Positions 1 to 10,980 of a stretch of 64,000 bases of DNA are shown in pieces. The translations under genes were made by a program, and so were the position numbers. Source of the stretch: Sporothrix humicola (lineage: Eukaryota; Ascomycota; Sordariomycetes; Ophiostomatales; Ophiostomataceae); the NCBI GenBank assembly GCA_021396245.1, contig WNYE01000074.1, positions 124,001-188,000 of the forward strand. Reading direction: 5' to 3'. Each line of letters begins with the position of its first letter. Within the stretch, counting starts at the first letter, position 1. The notes below the pieces were generated by a model. That model saw only the letters and a program-made list of their open reading frames with translations, did no database searches and had not been told where the DNA came from.

Positions 1-647
1 GCGACAGCCATAACGGCTTTACTTTACTCATTTGAATAATAATGTCTACTCGCTTGAATCATCTGTGATTACGAACGTGAATTGGAACCATCCGGTCTTC
101 TTTTCTTTGGGGGGCTCTCACAAACTCACGCCTACGTGGCGCCTTTCACCCCCCATGACCCCGATACGCGTCTCCATGGTCGTTCCTTCCTCTTTTGTTA
201 TAAACAAGAAAAGTTGAGGCCAACACTGGTCACGCCATACACGCCGTGAAAACCATAGACCCCGAGACCCTGTGGAAGGTGGTAGAAAGCAGTAAAAAAG
301 ATAAGGGCATGAAATATTTTTCACACAGGCAAAAATCCGATGCCCACCAAGCAATATTTTTCACGATCCCGTCACCCGCTAGTATTTATGCCCATCCCCC
401 TCTTTTCTCGCACTCATCCCCTCCTCTCTCCTTCTTCTCTTCTCTTCCTTTCTTTCTTCCTTTTCTTCTCTACGCTCTCATACCACAGCTTCACCCGCAT
501 TGGAAGCGTCATCATCTTTCTCTACTTCGCAACAGCACACCGTCATTGTTGCCAACCCATCCCTTCTTTGTTTTGTTTCCCCCCTACTCTCATCACCGCG
601 TCTCATCGCGAGTTTTGCACATTTTGCCTCTCTTTTTCATTTGAACC
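1..647. other. Upstream region of the first gene
   Basis: No convincing coding frame is visible. From about 390 to 640 the plus strand is strongly pyrimidine-rich (CT and TTC runs), as is typical of fungal promoters and 5' leaders just before a start codon, here the ATG at 648. The short reading frames in this stretch are by-products of the low-complexity pyrimidine tract. Confidence 0.5.
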
Positions 648-3233
648 ATGCCGTCTACGGACGGCCTTCACCCGCCGGGTGACCCGTCTGGTCCTCCTGG
701 CAGGCCCCCTTCACGTCAAGCATCTGCCCCTCCTGTGCAGGCTCCTGCTGCTCGAATGGATACCTATACCGAGCCATTTCCGCACATGACTCGTGAACAG
801 ATGTTCATGATCAATCCAGTCCCTGCAGAGACTGGCAGTTCTGCACCTTCCGGCGTTGAGGGCGACTCCGCTGTTGATCAAGTTAGGCAACCTGCCGGTC
901 GTCGCCGCCCTCGTCTTCTTACGTCTGAAAACTTGAACGCCAACGAGGATGGCTCGAGCCCTATGGCGAACCATCCCTTGTCTGAAGCTCTGATGCGCTC
1001 GTTTGGACAGGAACTCCGCGATGCCCTGGACAATGTTGACAACGCGTCTGACACTTCAACTGTTCGCCATACCCGGTCTGATACTGTAACAGCTGAAGAC
1101 CAGCGGTCCCGTTCAGGTACCGTGATTGCTCCAAACCAAGCTCCCAATATCCCAGCCCCCCAGACTCCATCAATCACCGTTTCTCCTCCTAGTGATGATG
1201 GGAGTCAGTTGCCACGCTCAAGCAACAAGAACGCCGGCCATCCTCAGTCCCACACTGCTGGCTCGGGCCGCGGGGTTTCCAACACTCAAGCTGGCCCCAG
1301 CACACACCCTGGCTCTCATGGCTTCACGGGCAGCGGTCGCGGCGTCGGGCAGAGTCGACTTCTGTCCAACGGCGGTTATGGGCAAAATGGCAATTTTCAC
1401 GCTCCTCGTGGACATTCTGGAGGCCAGCGTGCCATGGCGGCTGGGGCTTAGACGGCCCCACGCGCGCATGGCCAGGCCCCGAATCCCGCCACTCGCGGAC
1501 GGATGAACGGCGCCCAGTCTCAGATGCGGCCTAGCACGAGGCAGGACAACAGCTCGCGCCAATTCAATCAGGGCAATCCTTCATACGCGCACCGCAATGG
1601 CAATCCAGATCGTTCTCATCTCGTGCACTTCAATGATCGTGTTCAGCCTGGTGCCCAGATTGCCTCAGGTGGCTTTGGCATTCCTCGGGGTGGCAACACC
1701 CCGCGCGCTGCTCCCTACATGCAGAGCGGAAATGTTCAAGGCCGACAGGGACAAGGTCCCCAGGGACAACATGGAAACTTTGGGCAACCGGACGGTCATC
1801 AGGGCCAGATGAGATCGGGCCAAGGGGGAGGCTACTCTGCCAACACCGGACGGCCCCGCTCTTTGTCGGCCCAGCATCCCGGCCAGGGCAATGGCGGCCA
1901 TCCTCGTTTTGTCGGTGGCCATCCCAACCCTCTCGGCCAACATCCCGTGGGACCCAGCCGCAGTCAGCAGCGCGACCCTGGTCAGCATAATCCGGACCAT
2001 CAAGCCGGAAGTCGCACCATGGGCCCTCCGGCCCATAACATGAACCGGTTTGCACAAATAGTCGACCGCGCCATGAGGATGATCGATGACGGCTGTATAA
2101 ATCCCGGGAGATACCCAATAGGCATATCGACTCAGACAGCACCTGCCCTGTTGAACGGCTGGGCCCATTATAACATCGGTCCCTATCTTGACGTGACGCA
2201 TCCAAGAAACCCCGCCGCCGGTACGATGCTACCCTTCATATTTGGCCCATTTTGGGACGATCTCCTCACTAACGCATGCCTCGCCGACCTTGGCCGCGTC
2301 TTCCCCTTAGCAATTCCAGACATAATGAGACCGGGGACTGAGGCGCATAACATCAATACTGGAGGTATTCCCTCGTCTGTCCATCATCGACCTGAGAACC
2401 GGACGTTGGATCCCACACAGGTGGCCGGCCACCCTGGATACAGACCTGACCAACGTCGGAATGGTAAGTAATCCCGTGATGTGTGCTATTCTTCCCCATA
2501 CCCTAACAACATAACGGTTGCTAACCTGGATGGCGACACAGTGCAGAATCCTGTTGATCTTGATCAGGAAGAAGATAATGCGGACTCGGATGATAGCACG
2601 GACACCGTGCGCCCTGCCAAGTCCAAGCCCACTGAATCGTGCGATGTGGACGACAACATGACTTTAGCCCCGCACCGTAACGACGAGGACGACGGGGCCC
2701 CAGGCCCAAGCAGCTCCTCGACGGCACCGCTGTCTGGTGCAGGTACTTCTGGCACCTACACAGCGCAAACCAGCGACGTCAACAATGAAAACTCTTCTCC
2801 GACAAGCACCACCACCACGAGTTCCGCTCATCACAGCACGGCCGCCCAGAAGCAGGGAAAAGCCTGGGGCGGTTCCGGGGCTGGTGTCGGGAGCGCTTCC
2901 AGCGCTCTCGGCACCTCTAGCCAACTCCCGGGGCCGCCCATTCCCTGGCACGCTGAGGACGAGAACGACGACCGCGATGACGAGAAGTCCTTTTACAACG
3001 ACGGGCTTTCTGATGCTGGGTCAGATGGTAGCTAGTTCCGTCGTATTGCCCGTGTCCATAATATCCTCTTCATCTCCAACTGGCTCAGCGCACTCGACCC
3101 TGACCAGCTCGACGAATCACCGGACATTATTGAGCCAATCCCTCTGCGCCCAGCACGTGCTGTACGGATTATGAAGTTCCTCGAGGTGACTTCGTCGCAG
3201 CTCTTTGCTCTTGCAGCGGCAGATTGTGCTTAG
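648..3233 (+). pseudogene. Low-complexity Q/G/P-rich protein frame broken by two in-frame TAG codons
   Basis: I do not recognise the family. One reading frame runs from the ATG at 648 to a TAG at 3231-3233 once a canonical intron is removed (2464-2541: GTAAGT donor, GCTAAC branch, CAG acceptor). It would hold 836 codons, but TAG codons interrupt it at 1449-1451 and 3033-3035. The frame stays open on both sides of each stop. The first part is Pro/Ser-rich and then Gln/Gly/His-rich with RNA-binding-like GGRG and QGQGPQGQ runs. A more ordered stretch of about 100 residues follows just before the intron (from about 2050, including FIFGPFWDDLL). After the intron come an acidic Asp/Ser tract and a 65-codon tail past the second stop. 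No intron with a good donor removes either stop while keeping the frame. Either it is a decaying gene, or the first product ends at 1451 and the rest is separate. The exact limits are uncertain. Confidence 0.5.
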
Positions 3234-4512
3234 ACATTCATTGGCAAGGATGTCCTCTGGTGCAGCATGCACCCTTTTTTTCGTCTTCTTTTTTGGCATC
3301 TTCACAGCTCGACATCTTGAGCCTTCATTTCCGACATCGCCACCCACTTTTCGATTTTACATTTTGTTTTCTTGACAATAATCTCGTTTGGCCGACTAGA
3401 AATATATTTACGACCTACACAACGAGATATAGTATATATTAGAGGACCTTTCATTTCGTTGATTCAGCCCGACAACACGACGACATTTCAACGAATATCT
3501 CATAGTCATCAACCAATCTCATTCAACAATCTGGGTTGGCAAGCCATTGAGCATTTGTTCGCAAATTTCTGTCTCATATACTCTATGTGAGAACTGATAA
3601 GGGTATGAGAAGGAGGAGAAAAACATGTATAGATAGGATGGACTACATTTTGGCAGCGGATGGGGACGAGCAAAACACCAAAAAAATTGAAAATCAAATA
3701 TATTTAGAAAAACCCCAAACCAACTGCTCGCTAAAAATGCGCCGTGACATGTATTGGGATGTGCCTTTTAGGCTTTGGAACAGCGCAGCTTACAGTAAAC
3801 TGAGATATATCACATGACCACAACCGAATGACATAAGCAGAATGACCTCGACTAACAACAACACGCCACCCACCGGTGTTTTCTTTGAGCACCAATCATT
3901 GTTCGCCCAGAAATTCGCCTCCCCGGTATTCAACGACAAACAACGTGATGATTTGGTGGGCACATCTCCTCCGTGCAAACCCGACAGCATCGGCGGCCGT
4001 GGGCATCTCCCTTGATTCTTCTCCGGTGTCGTCCGCAACGTCTGATTCGGCAATGGATGACCAAGAATGACCAACAGACACAAACTGCTGGGTCTAGAAC
4101 ATTGATGGCCAGACACTGATAATGGCGAGATCTTGCACCACCACCCACGAAAACACACACCGAATAAATGGGGCTTTTACCACACCACAAGGCTGTCTAT
4201 GACGGGAACGACCCTGCAACTATGCCTGGATTTGCAACTGGATCCTGTTTGGAGGGTTTGAGGGGCATCTAGAATCTGGGGAAATGGACAATGTAGGTGT
4301 ATTCCCCTCTAACCGTCAGTGTGGCAATGCGGAGGTGGCCGTTGACCGTTGCAGAATTGAGAAGGCCCATTGTCTATTTAAGATCCCAGAGGATCCTCCA
4401 AGACCTAAATAATCTTGATCCGTACCAAAATAAACTTATCAACATACATTATCACAATACATTACATACAACCACACAACACATATCACATCACAAACCC
4501 ACACAAAACACA
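3234..4512. other. Intergenic region
   Basis: No coding frame can be supported. The left part is AT-rich. The right part carries a TATA-like TATTTAA at 4375-4381 and an A/C-rich leader (about 4430-4512) directly before the ATG at 4513, fitting a promoter and 5' leader for the downstream gene. Confidence 0.5.
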
Positions 4513-5253
4513 ATGACGAACATTCCGGAACTACTCTACCACACTACCCTCGTCGTCTACGACGGCTCCCGTGACACGGCCATCCGTGCCCGCAGTGCCT
4601 ACGTCCTGGGCACCCACACAACCCTCGAGGCGGCCAAGACGTTCTCCAAGACGGCCCTCCAGAATCTTGGCTACAAGCCCTCCGACTTTGTCCAATACCA
4701 GACAAAAGGATACCTGCCTTGTGGGCCACCCGAATGGGCCTACGGCGACAGCGTCGTCGTCTATGCAAAGGCGCCCGGCGGCCACGAGTTTGCCATCGGT
4801 CTAGAGGTGACCGAGAACGACCAAAAATTTGAGGGCACGCCGGACGGCCACCTCAACCTCCCCGGTGGTGCCTACCTCCACTACGTCCTCCAGACCAAGG
4901 TCGACTACGACCAGGACCGCTGCCGCCGCGCTTCTTGCCCGGGCAACGACATTAGCCCCTTCAAGTCGACCGCCATCCAGGGCTGCTTTGCCTCTCAGAG
5001 TGAAGCCATCCAGGCCGCCAAGGCCTGCCTCAAGAACACGGGCTACGAGTTTGCGCAGTATGACGAGCGCGACGACGTGGGCTACGCGGAAGACTGGCCG
5101 TTTGGCGAGGACGTCCTGGTGCACGCCGTCTCGCAGACCGGCGAGAACTACGCCGTGGCGGTGCGCACGATTCCCGGTACACACGACAAGCACGACAAGA
5201 AAAAGGCGGCGATGAACATTAAAGCAGAGAGGGGCGCGTGGCTAACGAATTGA
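4513..5253 (+). CDS. Conserved fungal protein with two tandem copies of one module
   Basis: The protein has 246 residues, no intron, and no signal peptide or membrane segment. I chose the ATG at 4513 because it follows an A/C-rich leader; the frame is open further upstream to 4297, but that part looks non-coding. The protein is an internal duplication. Residues about 12-100 and about 128-220 share the pattern 'small-residue alert loop, E-A-x-x-A-A-K helix, GY, a D/Q-x-Y strand, W-x-x-G-(D/E)-x-V-x-V, and a closing A-(I/V)-(G/A) strand', for example GDSVVVYAKAPGGHEFAIGL against GEDVLVHAVSQTGENYAVAV. Strong G+C at third codon positions supports real coding. I recall proteins of this type in other filamentous ascomycetes without a known function. 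The role is unknown; a small cytosolic protein is likely. Confidence 0.8.
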   Translation: MTNIPELLYHTTLVVYDGSRDTAIRARSAYVLGTHTTLEAAKTFSKTALQNLGYKPSDFVQYQTKGYLPCGPPEWAYGDSVVVYAKAPGGHEFAIGLEVTENDQKFEGTPDGHLNLPGGAYLHYVLQTKVDYDQDRCRRASCPGNDISPFKSTAIQGCFASQSEAIQAAKACLKNTGYEFAQYDERDDVGYAEDWPFGEDVLVHAVSQTGENYAVAVRTIPGTHDKHDKKKAAMNIKAERGAWLTN

Positions 5254-8214
5254 GAATGATGGGCGAGCAACGAAGAATGAATAATGGGCTGCGGATCATG
5301 AACACAAAATTGATGAACAAAAGTATTTACATGTAGCATGTATCGCGAATTACGAAATATACAGTTCGATTTCTTTATTACTTGAATATATTACTTGAAT
5401 GATGACAAGACACGAGTCAATGGGGTAGTGACAATAAGACATGCTTTGTAACAGAGACTCGAGAATCTTGGCGAAGGTTACGTTTCTTTTCAACGGAGAG
5501 TTTCGTCTAAATTTAGGACTGATAACAAAGACTTTTATTGTGTAGAGATCAGGTTGATCTAGATCTACAATAGCCGAGTCAGCTATCGATATCGATATCG
5601 ATTCAACCATTCCCCTCTTTCTATGGTCAATGCAAACTGGCGATATTCAATGTGACATATAAGTGGCATAAGTGGCTATATCGAAGACTTCTACGTCAAT
5701 ATCTGTGTACAAGTGGTCTTCTGTTTCCAGAATTCCTTGGCGGCAATGGTGTGCAGGTTACAGACAAGCCATGGCAATCAAGCGGACTGGGCTGTTCATC
5801 TCGTGGTTCTGTCCTCTCCGTATATCCGCCGACGGGATTTTGTTGCGGTGCGTACCTTTCGATTCAAGTTTCAATATTCCACGTCTGTGTGCTCATGATT
5901 ATAGCTTCCAGACAGATACAAATGTAACGCTGGATGGGTTGGTTAAATTCACGATGGCTATAGCAAGATATAGTTGTCGACGAAACAATACCGCACGAGG
6001 CTGGTCTACCTTCCTTTTATGCCAAAATTGCCCGGCTATATGCAAATCATAGCAGGCTTAGCGGGCTATATAAAACATTGGGATGGAAAGCATCTAAATT
6101 GCATACACACGATTGGCGAGTTTATTTTGGGTTTTTATTCTCCTCTTGTTTATTTTCCTATTTTTCCTTTCCCCGTTCTGTTTATTCGTCTACTCGACAC
6201 TCTACCCATCGGAAAATATTCCTGCTTTGTCGCGGTCTGGGCTAATATATGGAATATTGCGGTACTTTCTTTTGTTCCTTTTGTTTATTGTCTTGTGGTC
6301 TTATCCCCGTCTTGAATGTTACGGCAGATTAAAGAAACTGCCGTATCTACAGCCGTGCTCTGGTCGTTGAGTTGTCGAACATTGGCACCATCCGCTCGTG
6401 CTTTTTGTCGATGCGCTCCGCTCTCCAAATGCAACACTCCACATCGCCAACGAGATGAGAAAAAAAATCGCCTACTGCCCATTGCATATTCATCTCTCCG
6501 AGAATCCACCGACAATGACACGGTCGACAGGTACGCGTCAAACATGTGGCGGGAGATGTCCATTCGATCTATTTCGTCCATCCACTTTGTGTTTAACGGT
6601 GCGTCCCTTTCCGTCGAGTGGAACAGGACACTTGCATACGCTTTGATTCAGATACACAGATGCACAGATCTGCCAAGAGTATTTTGATTTTCTCCGACCA
6701 AGTGCCGAGAAGATAAGAGGCACACGTATCTAATGAGAAATATGCGTGGCAACATCTTCTCTAAAATATTATGAATATGAGTTGTCAATGTATGTACCTC
6801 TTCCCTTCTGTATGCAAGTGATCCTTGCCACGAAGTGGAGAATCCACTTACACGACTTATACACAGAAAAGCGGAGAAGTCGAAAAAAGGGGCGTTGCTG
6901 TGGAATTGCAATTGCCGGAGGAGGAGACTGAATAAAAAGGCAGAAAGAGGGAATCAAGCGTTGGAGAGGACAAGAAACAAGGTCTATGCGTTTTTTCTTC
7001 TTCTGATATGGACGGCACTTTATCATATATGCAATACTGCATCTGTTATTGCACATTTTTGGCCTGTCGTACGTGTCGCGGCTTTATCGACGAAATAAAC
7101 AAGAACAAAATAGATAGGGCGGCGGCCAATAAACAAATAGGCGAATAAACTGCCTCGACTACTAATGAACTGCCAATAGAAAGGGGCTAAGGCAAAGGCT
7201 AAAACAAAAAGGCATGTTTGTGTGTGGTGGTCATTTGCGGGGAATAAATACACTTGGCATGCCGTCCTGCATCTAGAGCTGTCGTGTCACTTGTCACTTA
7301 CACGGAGTAGATTGCATTTCTTTTCTCCCCATTAAGTGCTTGAAGAACACGTGAGGGAGATGGATATCAGGCGTGGCAAAGAGAGCGATGTCCATTGTTT
7401 TCACCAAAGACAGCTACTAAAATACAGCCGTATGAGAAGACTGCGGGTGCTAGACATATTTGTCATGACAGACTGCTTTTTATCACTTGTTTGGCTTCCA
7501 AAAGTGTAAAAGCAGACTATGAACGGACAATTCCACAGGGGGAATAAAAGATGGCTGGGATTTAAACTTGCAGAGATCTTCTGATTTTTGATATTTTTGC
7601 TGAAACAAAAAAACGGGCGATCCTAGCCTTTTGTCGGGGTGAATGGAACTTGCCGTCTGTAAAGTGCTGAATATCACGAGTCTGATATCGTGCGTACTAT
7701 ACAGCTATTTTCCCTCGTGCACTCTATATGCCGTGAACTCGAGTCGTGTCTTGGTGGTTAACAGTCGTGATAATTTAACCCCAGATTTCTGGCTGCAAGC
7801 CATTTATCTTTGGTCCTTTTATTCTGCAGCTGCCGAGCAGCAAACGTGGCCGACAGCCGAAAATTGAGATGTACACGGTCCCGAGCATGCATTCTCAGTC
7901 GTTCGACCTATCTGTCAATATGGGCATTTATCTCGTCAGAGATTGAAGCCAGGATCGCCACTCTTTTATTCTCCTCGTCTCGATTTAAGCGCGCGTTCCT
8001 TGGTTTTGATTTATTTTCTATCCCCTTTCCTATCGAGTCGTATATCTCGGGGAGAGGCTGGCCGTGAGATTCGACGTCTCCATCAGGGGCCATCTCCAGA
8101 AACACTTGATGATATATATCTTGACTTCCCCGGATTTTTAGACCACATTCAATCTCTTGTCTTTGCTGAGACTCTTGTTTCTCATCCTAGATCAGCACCA
8201 CTAACACATACAAC
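5254..8214. other. Long gene-poor AT-rich region
   Basis: Nearly 3 kb without a frame I can support. The base composition is clearly more AT-rich than in the flanking genes and short stop-limited frames occur in all phases. It contains an 18-bp perfect palindrome made of three ATCGAT units at 5585-5602 and one ACGGAGTA word at 7302-7309. The last 150 bases (pyrimidine-rich, ending CAACATGG) are the leader of the MFS gene. Decayed repeats cannot be excluded by eye. Confidence 0.5.
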
Positions 8215-10411
8215 ATGGCCACTCCAAGACCCCATGCACAAGAGTTCCCCTCGGACTGGAATGTCGCACTGAGTGACACAACCACCAACCACGGCGACGA
8301 GAAAGCCGCCACGGAAAGCATTCGGGCGCCGTCCGACAATGCTTCATCCGAAAAGCCACCGTTGTCTAGAGTGGAGACGTCGTTCACACTCAGCGATGAA
8401 GAACCACTGGAGATTATCGGCAGCACAAATATCTATGACGTCGATGGAAAGATCCGACTGATTCCTGTGAGTGCATAGTTGAACATTAAATATCTTGAGG
8501 GCACCTACTAACGGAAACAGACACCAACACCGGACCCAAAGGGTGAGTATTCACGACGTGAGTGAGGTAAAACCGTGTTGTATGTTAACGGTCCAGACCC
8601 ACTGAACCTGCCCAACTGGCGTAAATATACTGCCATTGGTGCACTTTGTTTCTGTAAGCAACCCCATCTCATAAAACTCCCATGACACCCCACTAACAGC
8701 GACAGTCGGAAGTTTGTCCATGTGTGCGGACTTTGTCGTCGGTGGTCTGCTGCCCGTCTTTCTTCTTGAATATTCTGGTGTTGATCCACGTCCAATCCTC
8801 AAGCATGCCGACATGAAGGGCAACCCCAGTCCCATGGCGCTGATTCCTCCTGGCGTCAAGCCTGTCAGCCTGTACGAGGTAACACTGCTGTCCACGCTCC
8901 CTACCTTGACCAATTGTGCCGCCAGCTTCCTGTTGGTGCCGCTGTCTCTGGCCATTGGTCGCCGTCCTGTCCTCTTGGTCACGGCCATGTTTTCGTGGAT
9001 CGGTGGCTTCTTGGCCGGGTTCAGCCGGTCCCTTAATGAGCACCTGGCAGCTCGTGTGATCCACGGTCTCGGGTCGGCCACTGTCGAAGCTCTTTTGCCT
9101 CTCGTCATGCAAGACATGGTCTTTATCCACCAGCGCAACCGCGCCATTGCCGCCATCATGGCCTGCCAGGGCCCTATGATGACCATCTTTGGCATGCTGA
9201 GCCCGTACATTGCGCTGGAGCACTCGTGGCGCTGGATCTACATTATAACGTCGAGTGTCGGTGTGCTCGCCTGGATCTTGCTGATTATTTTTGTGCCCGA
9301 GACACGTGTCAAGCGCAGCAAGCAGGAGCTCAACGGACAGCAGATCTGGCCCGTAGCCCCGGGCGAGAACCGCACAGCTCTGGACCCGGCAACGTATGGG
9401 AACCGCACAATCCGCGACGACCTGACCATGTTCAACCGCGGGTTCCAGTGGCGCGAGGCTGGCATCCAGATGCTGCGGTCGCTGCAGACGACCTATTTCC
9501 CGGCCATGCTGCTGGTTATCTGCATCGATGCCGTTTTCTTTATCATTCTGCAGTCGATCGGGCAGACCATCTCATTTGCACTGTTGGCGGCCGGCATCCC
9601 CTACGAGCTCAGCGGCCTCACCATGCTCATCGGCCTCGTCGCCTCGGTCGTCGTCTACCTCTTCGGCGGACCCTTGGCCGACAAGCTCACCCTCAAGATC
9701 TCCCGCCTCCGCGGCAAGACCAACCGCGAGCCCGAGTTCCAGCTACCCAACCTCGTGGTTCCTTTCATTGCCTCCATGACCGGCTGCATTATTTTCGGGT
9801 GCGCCGTACAGTTCCACTGGCACATTGCCCTCACGCTGCTCGGCAACACCATGCTCATGATCGGCAGCATGACCGCCGCCACCGTTTTGAAGACCTTTAT
9901 CATCGAGAGCTACCCGCAGTGGCCTGGCCCCGTCTTAGTGAATGTCAACACCCTGCGCACCGTCATCAGCTTTGGCTTCTCGTCGCACGCCAGCTCCTGG
10001 GTCCAGGAGCGTGGCTACCTATTTGTCTTTGGCGTCTACGTGGCCGTCCTTTTCTCCATCTCCTTGCTGCTCCCCGTCTTTTACTTTTACGGCAAGAACT
10101 TCCGCAGGTGGACATCGGGCCGGATCGCCAAGGAGGACGATGTCCCCCCAACGATGCCATTTGGACCGTTTGGCGACAGCAAGCCTGGCTCGCCCGATTC
10201 GTCTGGCGAGTCGTCCATTGGCAGCACAACAGCCCTTAACCGGCCTACGATGCCCCGCTCCACCACCATTGGCAGCATCGACCGCACACTGAGCCGCACC
10301 ATGACGACCACCGTCGAGACGGTGGAGCCTGTTGCTGATGTCACTCTGGGTGCTTCGGGTCCGGGCAAGAGCAAGATCATCACGTCCATCACGGTGAAGG
10401 AGGAGGCGTGA
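8215..10411 (+). CDS. MFS transporter, fungal Hol1-like drug:H+ antiporter-like family
   Basis: A plasma-membrane transporter predicted to move a small solute by proton coupling; the substrate is unknown. Four exons (8215-8466, 8521-8542, 8597-8653, 8706-10411) give 678 residues. The introns have GTGAGT, GTGAGT and GTAAGC donors and CAG acceptors; CTAAC or TTAAC branch sites are visible. The join restores the family signature RLIPTPTPDPKDPLNLPNWR just before the first membrane helix. Then come the antiporter motif-A-like LAIGRRPVLL after helix 2, an ERxxxRxxxG-like helix 4, PETR after helix 6, a long cytosolic loop, six further helices and a Ser/Thr-rich C-terminal tail likely to be phosphorylated. 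The N-terminal 84 residues are hydrophilic. It has a paralogue at 50193-52636 with one identical intron position. The family call is firm; the substrate cannot be read from sequence. Confidence 0.9.
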
Positions 10412-10980
10412 TTGCGATTTCTGTTCTGTTCTGTTATGTTCCATTTTCTTCTTTCCCATCTTTTATCCTTTCCTCGTACGTTTCTTAGCCAATATTCTCG
10501 CCTGTATTTCCTTGTGTGATGATACATGACCGATGCTGCTTTCTACTTTTCACGACCGGATATATTTGCTGCTTTATCTGGATACAGTCTCTTGTTTGCC
10601 CTTTTTATTTCGTGTTATAGTGTAATCTCTACATACGACACGTCTGGTCTACAATGGCACAAATCAAAAGCCCCTCGAACTACCTCATGAATGCCCCTGA
10701 CATTTCGACAACGTGTTTTAATCATCGTCTAGATGAAGGAGGATATATTAGAAAGTATATTGCGTTGAGTCTGAATCGGCAGCCGCTACGAAAATGACAA
10801 TGAGCGCCGAAACAATAACCAATATTGTATTTCTTCAATCCTCCGTCAACAAATAACCGTGCATAGTACTTAGCCACAAAAGCTTTTAGCTCAAAGACGC
10901 CGGCTCCTCCTCTCCCTCAACTATCCCAGACAAAACAAGACACAAGTTATAAAAGTACTCGGAACTTGAACCCAGGGCGC
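10412..10980. other. Intergenic region between convergent genes
   Basis: This is the shared 3' region of the MFS gene (plus) and the trypsin-fold gene (minus). It is AT-rich and contains no frame I can support. T-rich stretches directly after 10411 would serve as polyadenylation context. Confidence 0.5.

Noticed and set aside
9226..10239. 337-codon frame inside the MFS gene
   Set aside because: It is a shifted frame within the transporter; the hydrophobic helices and conserved motifs belong to the main frame.
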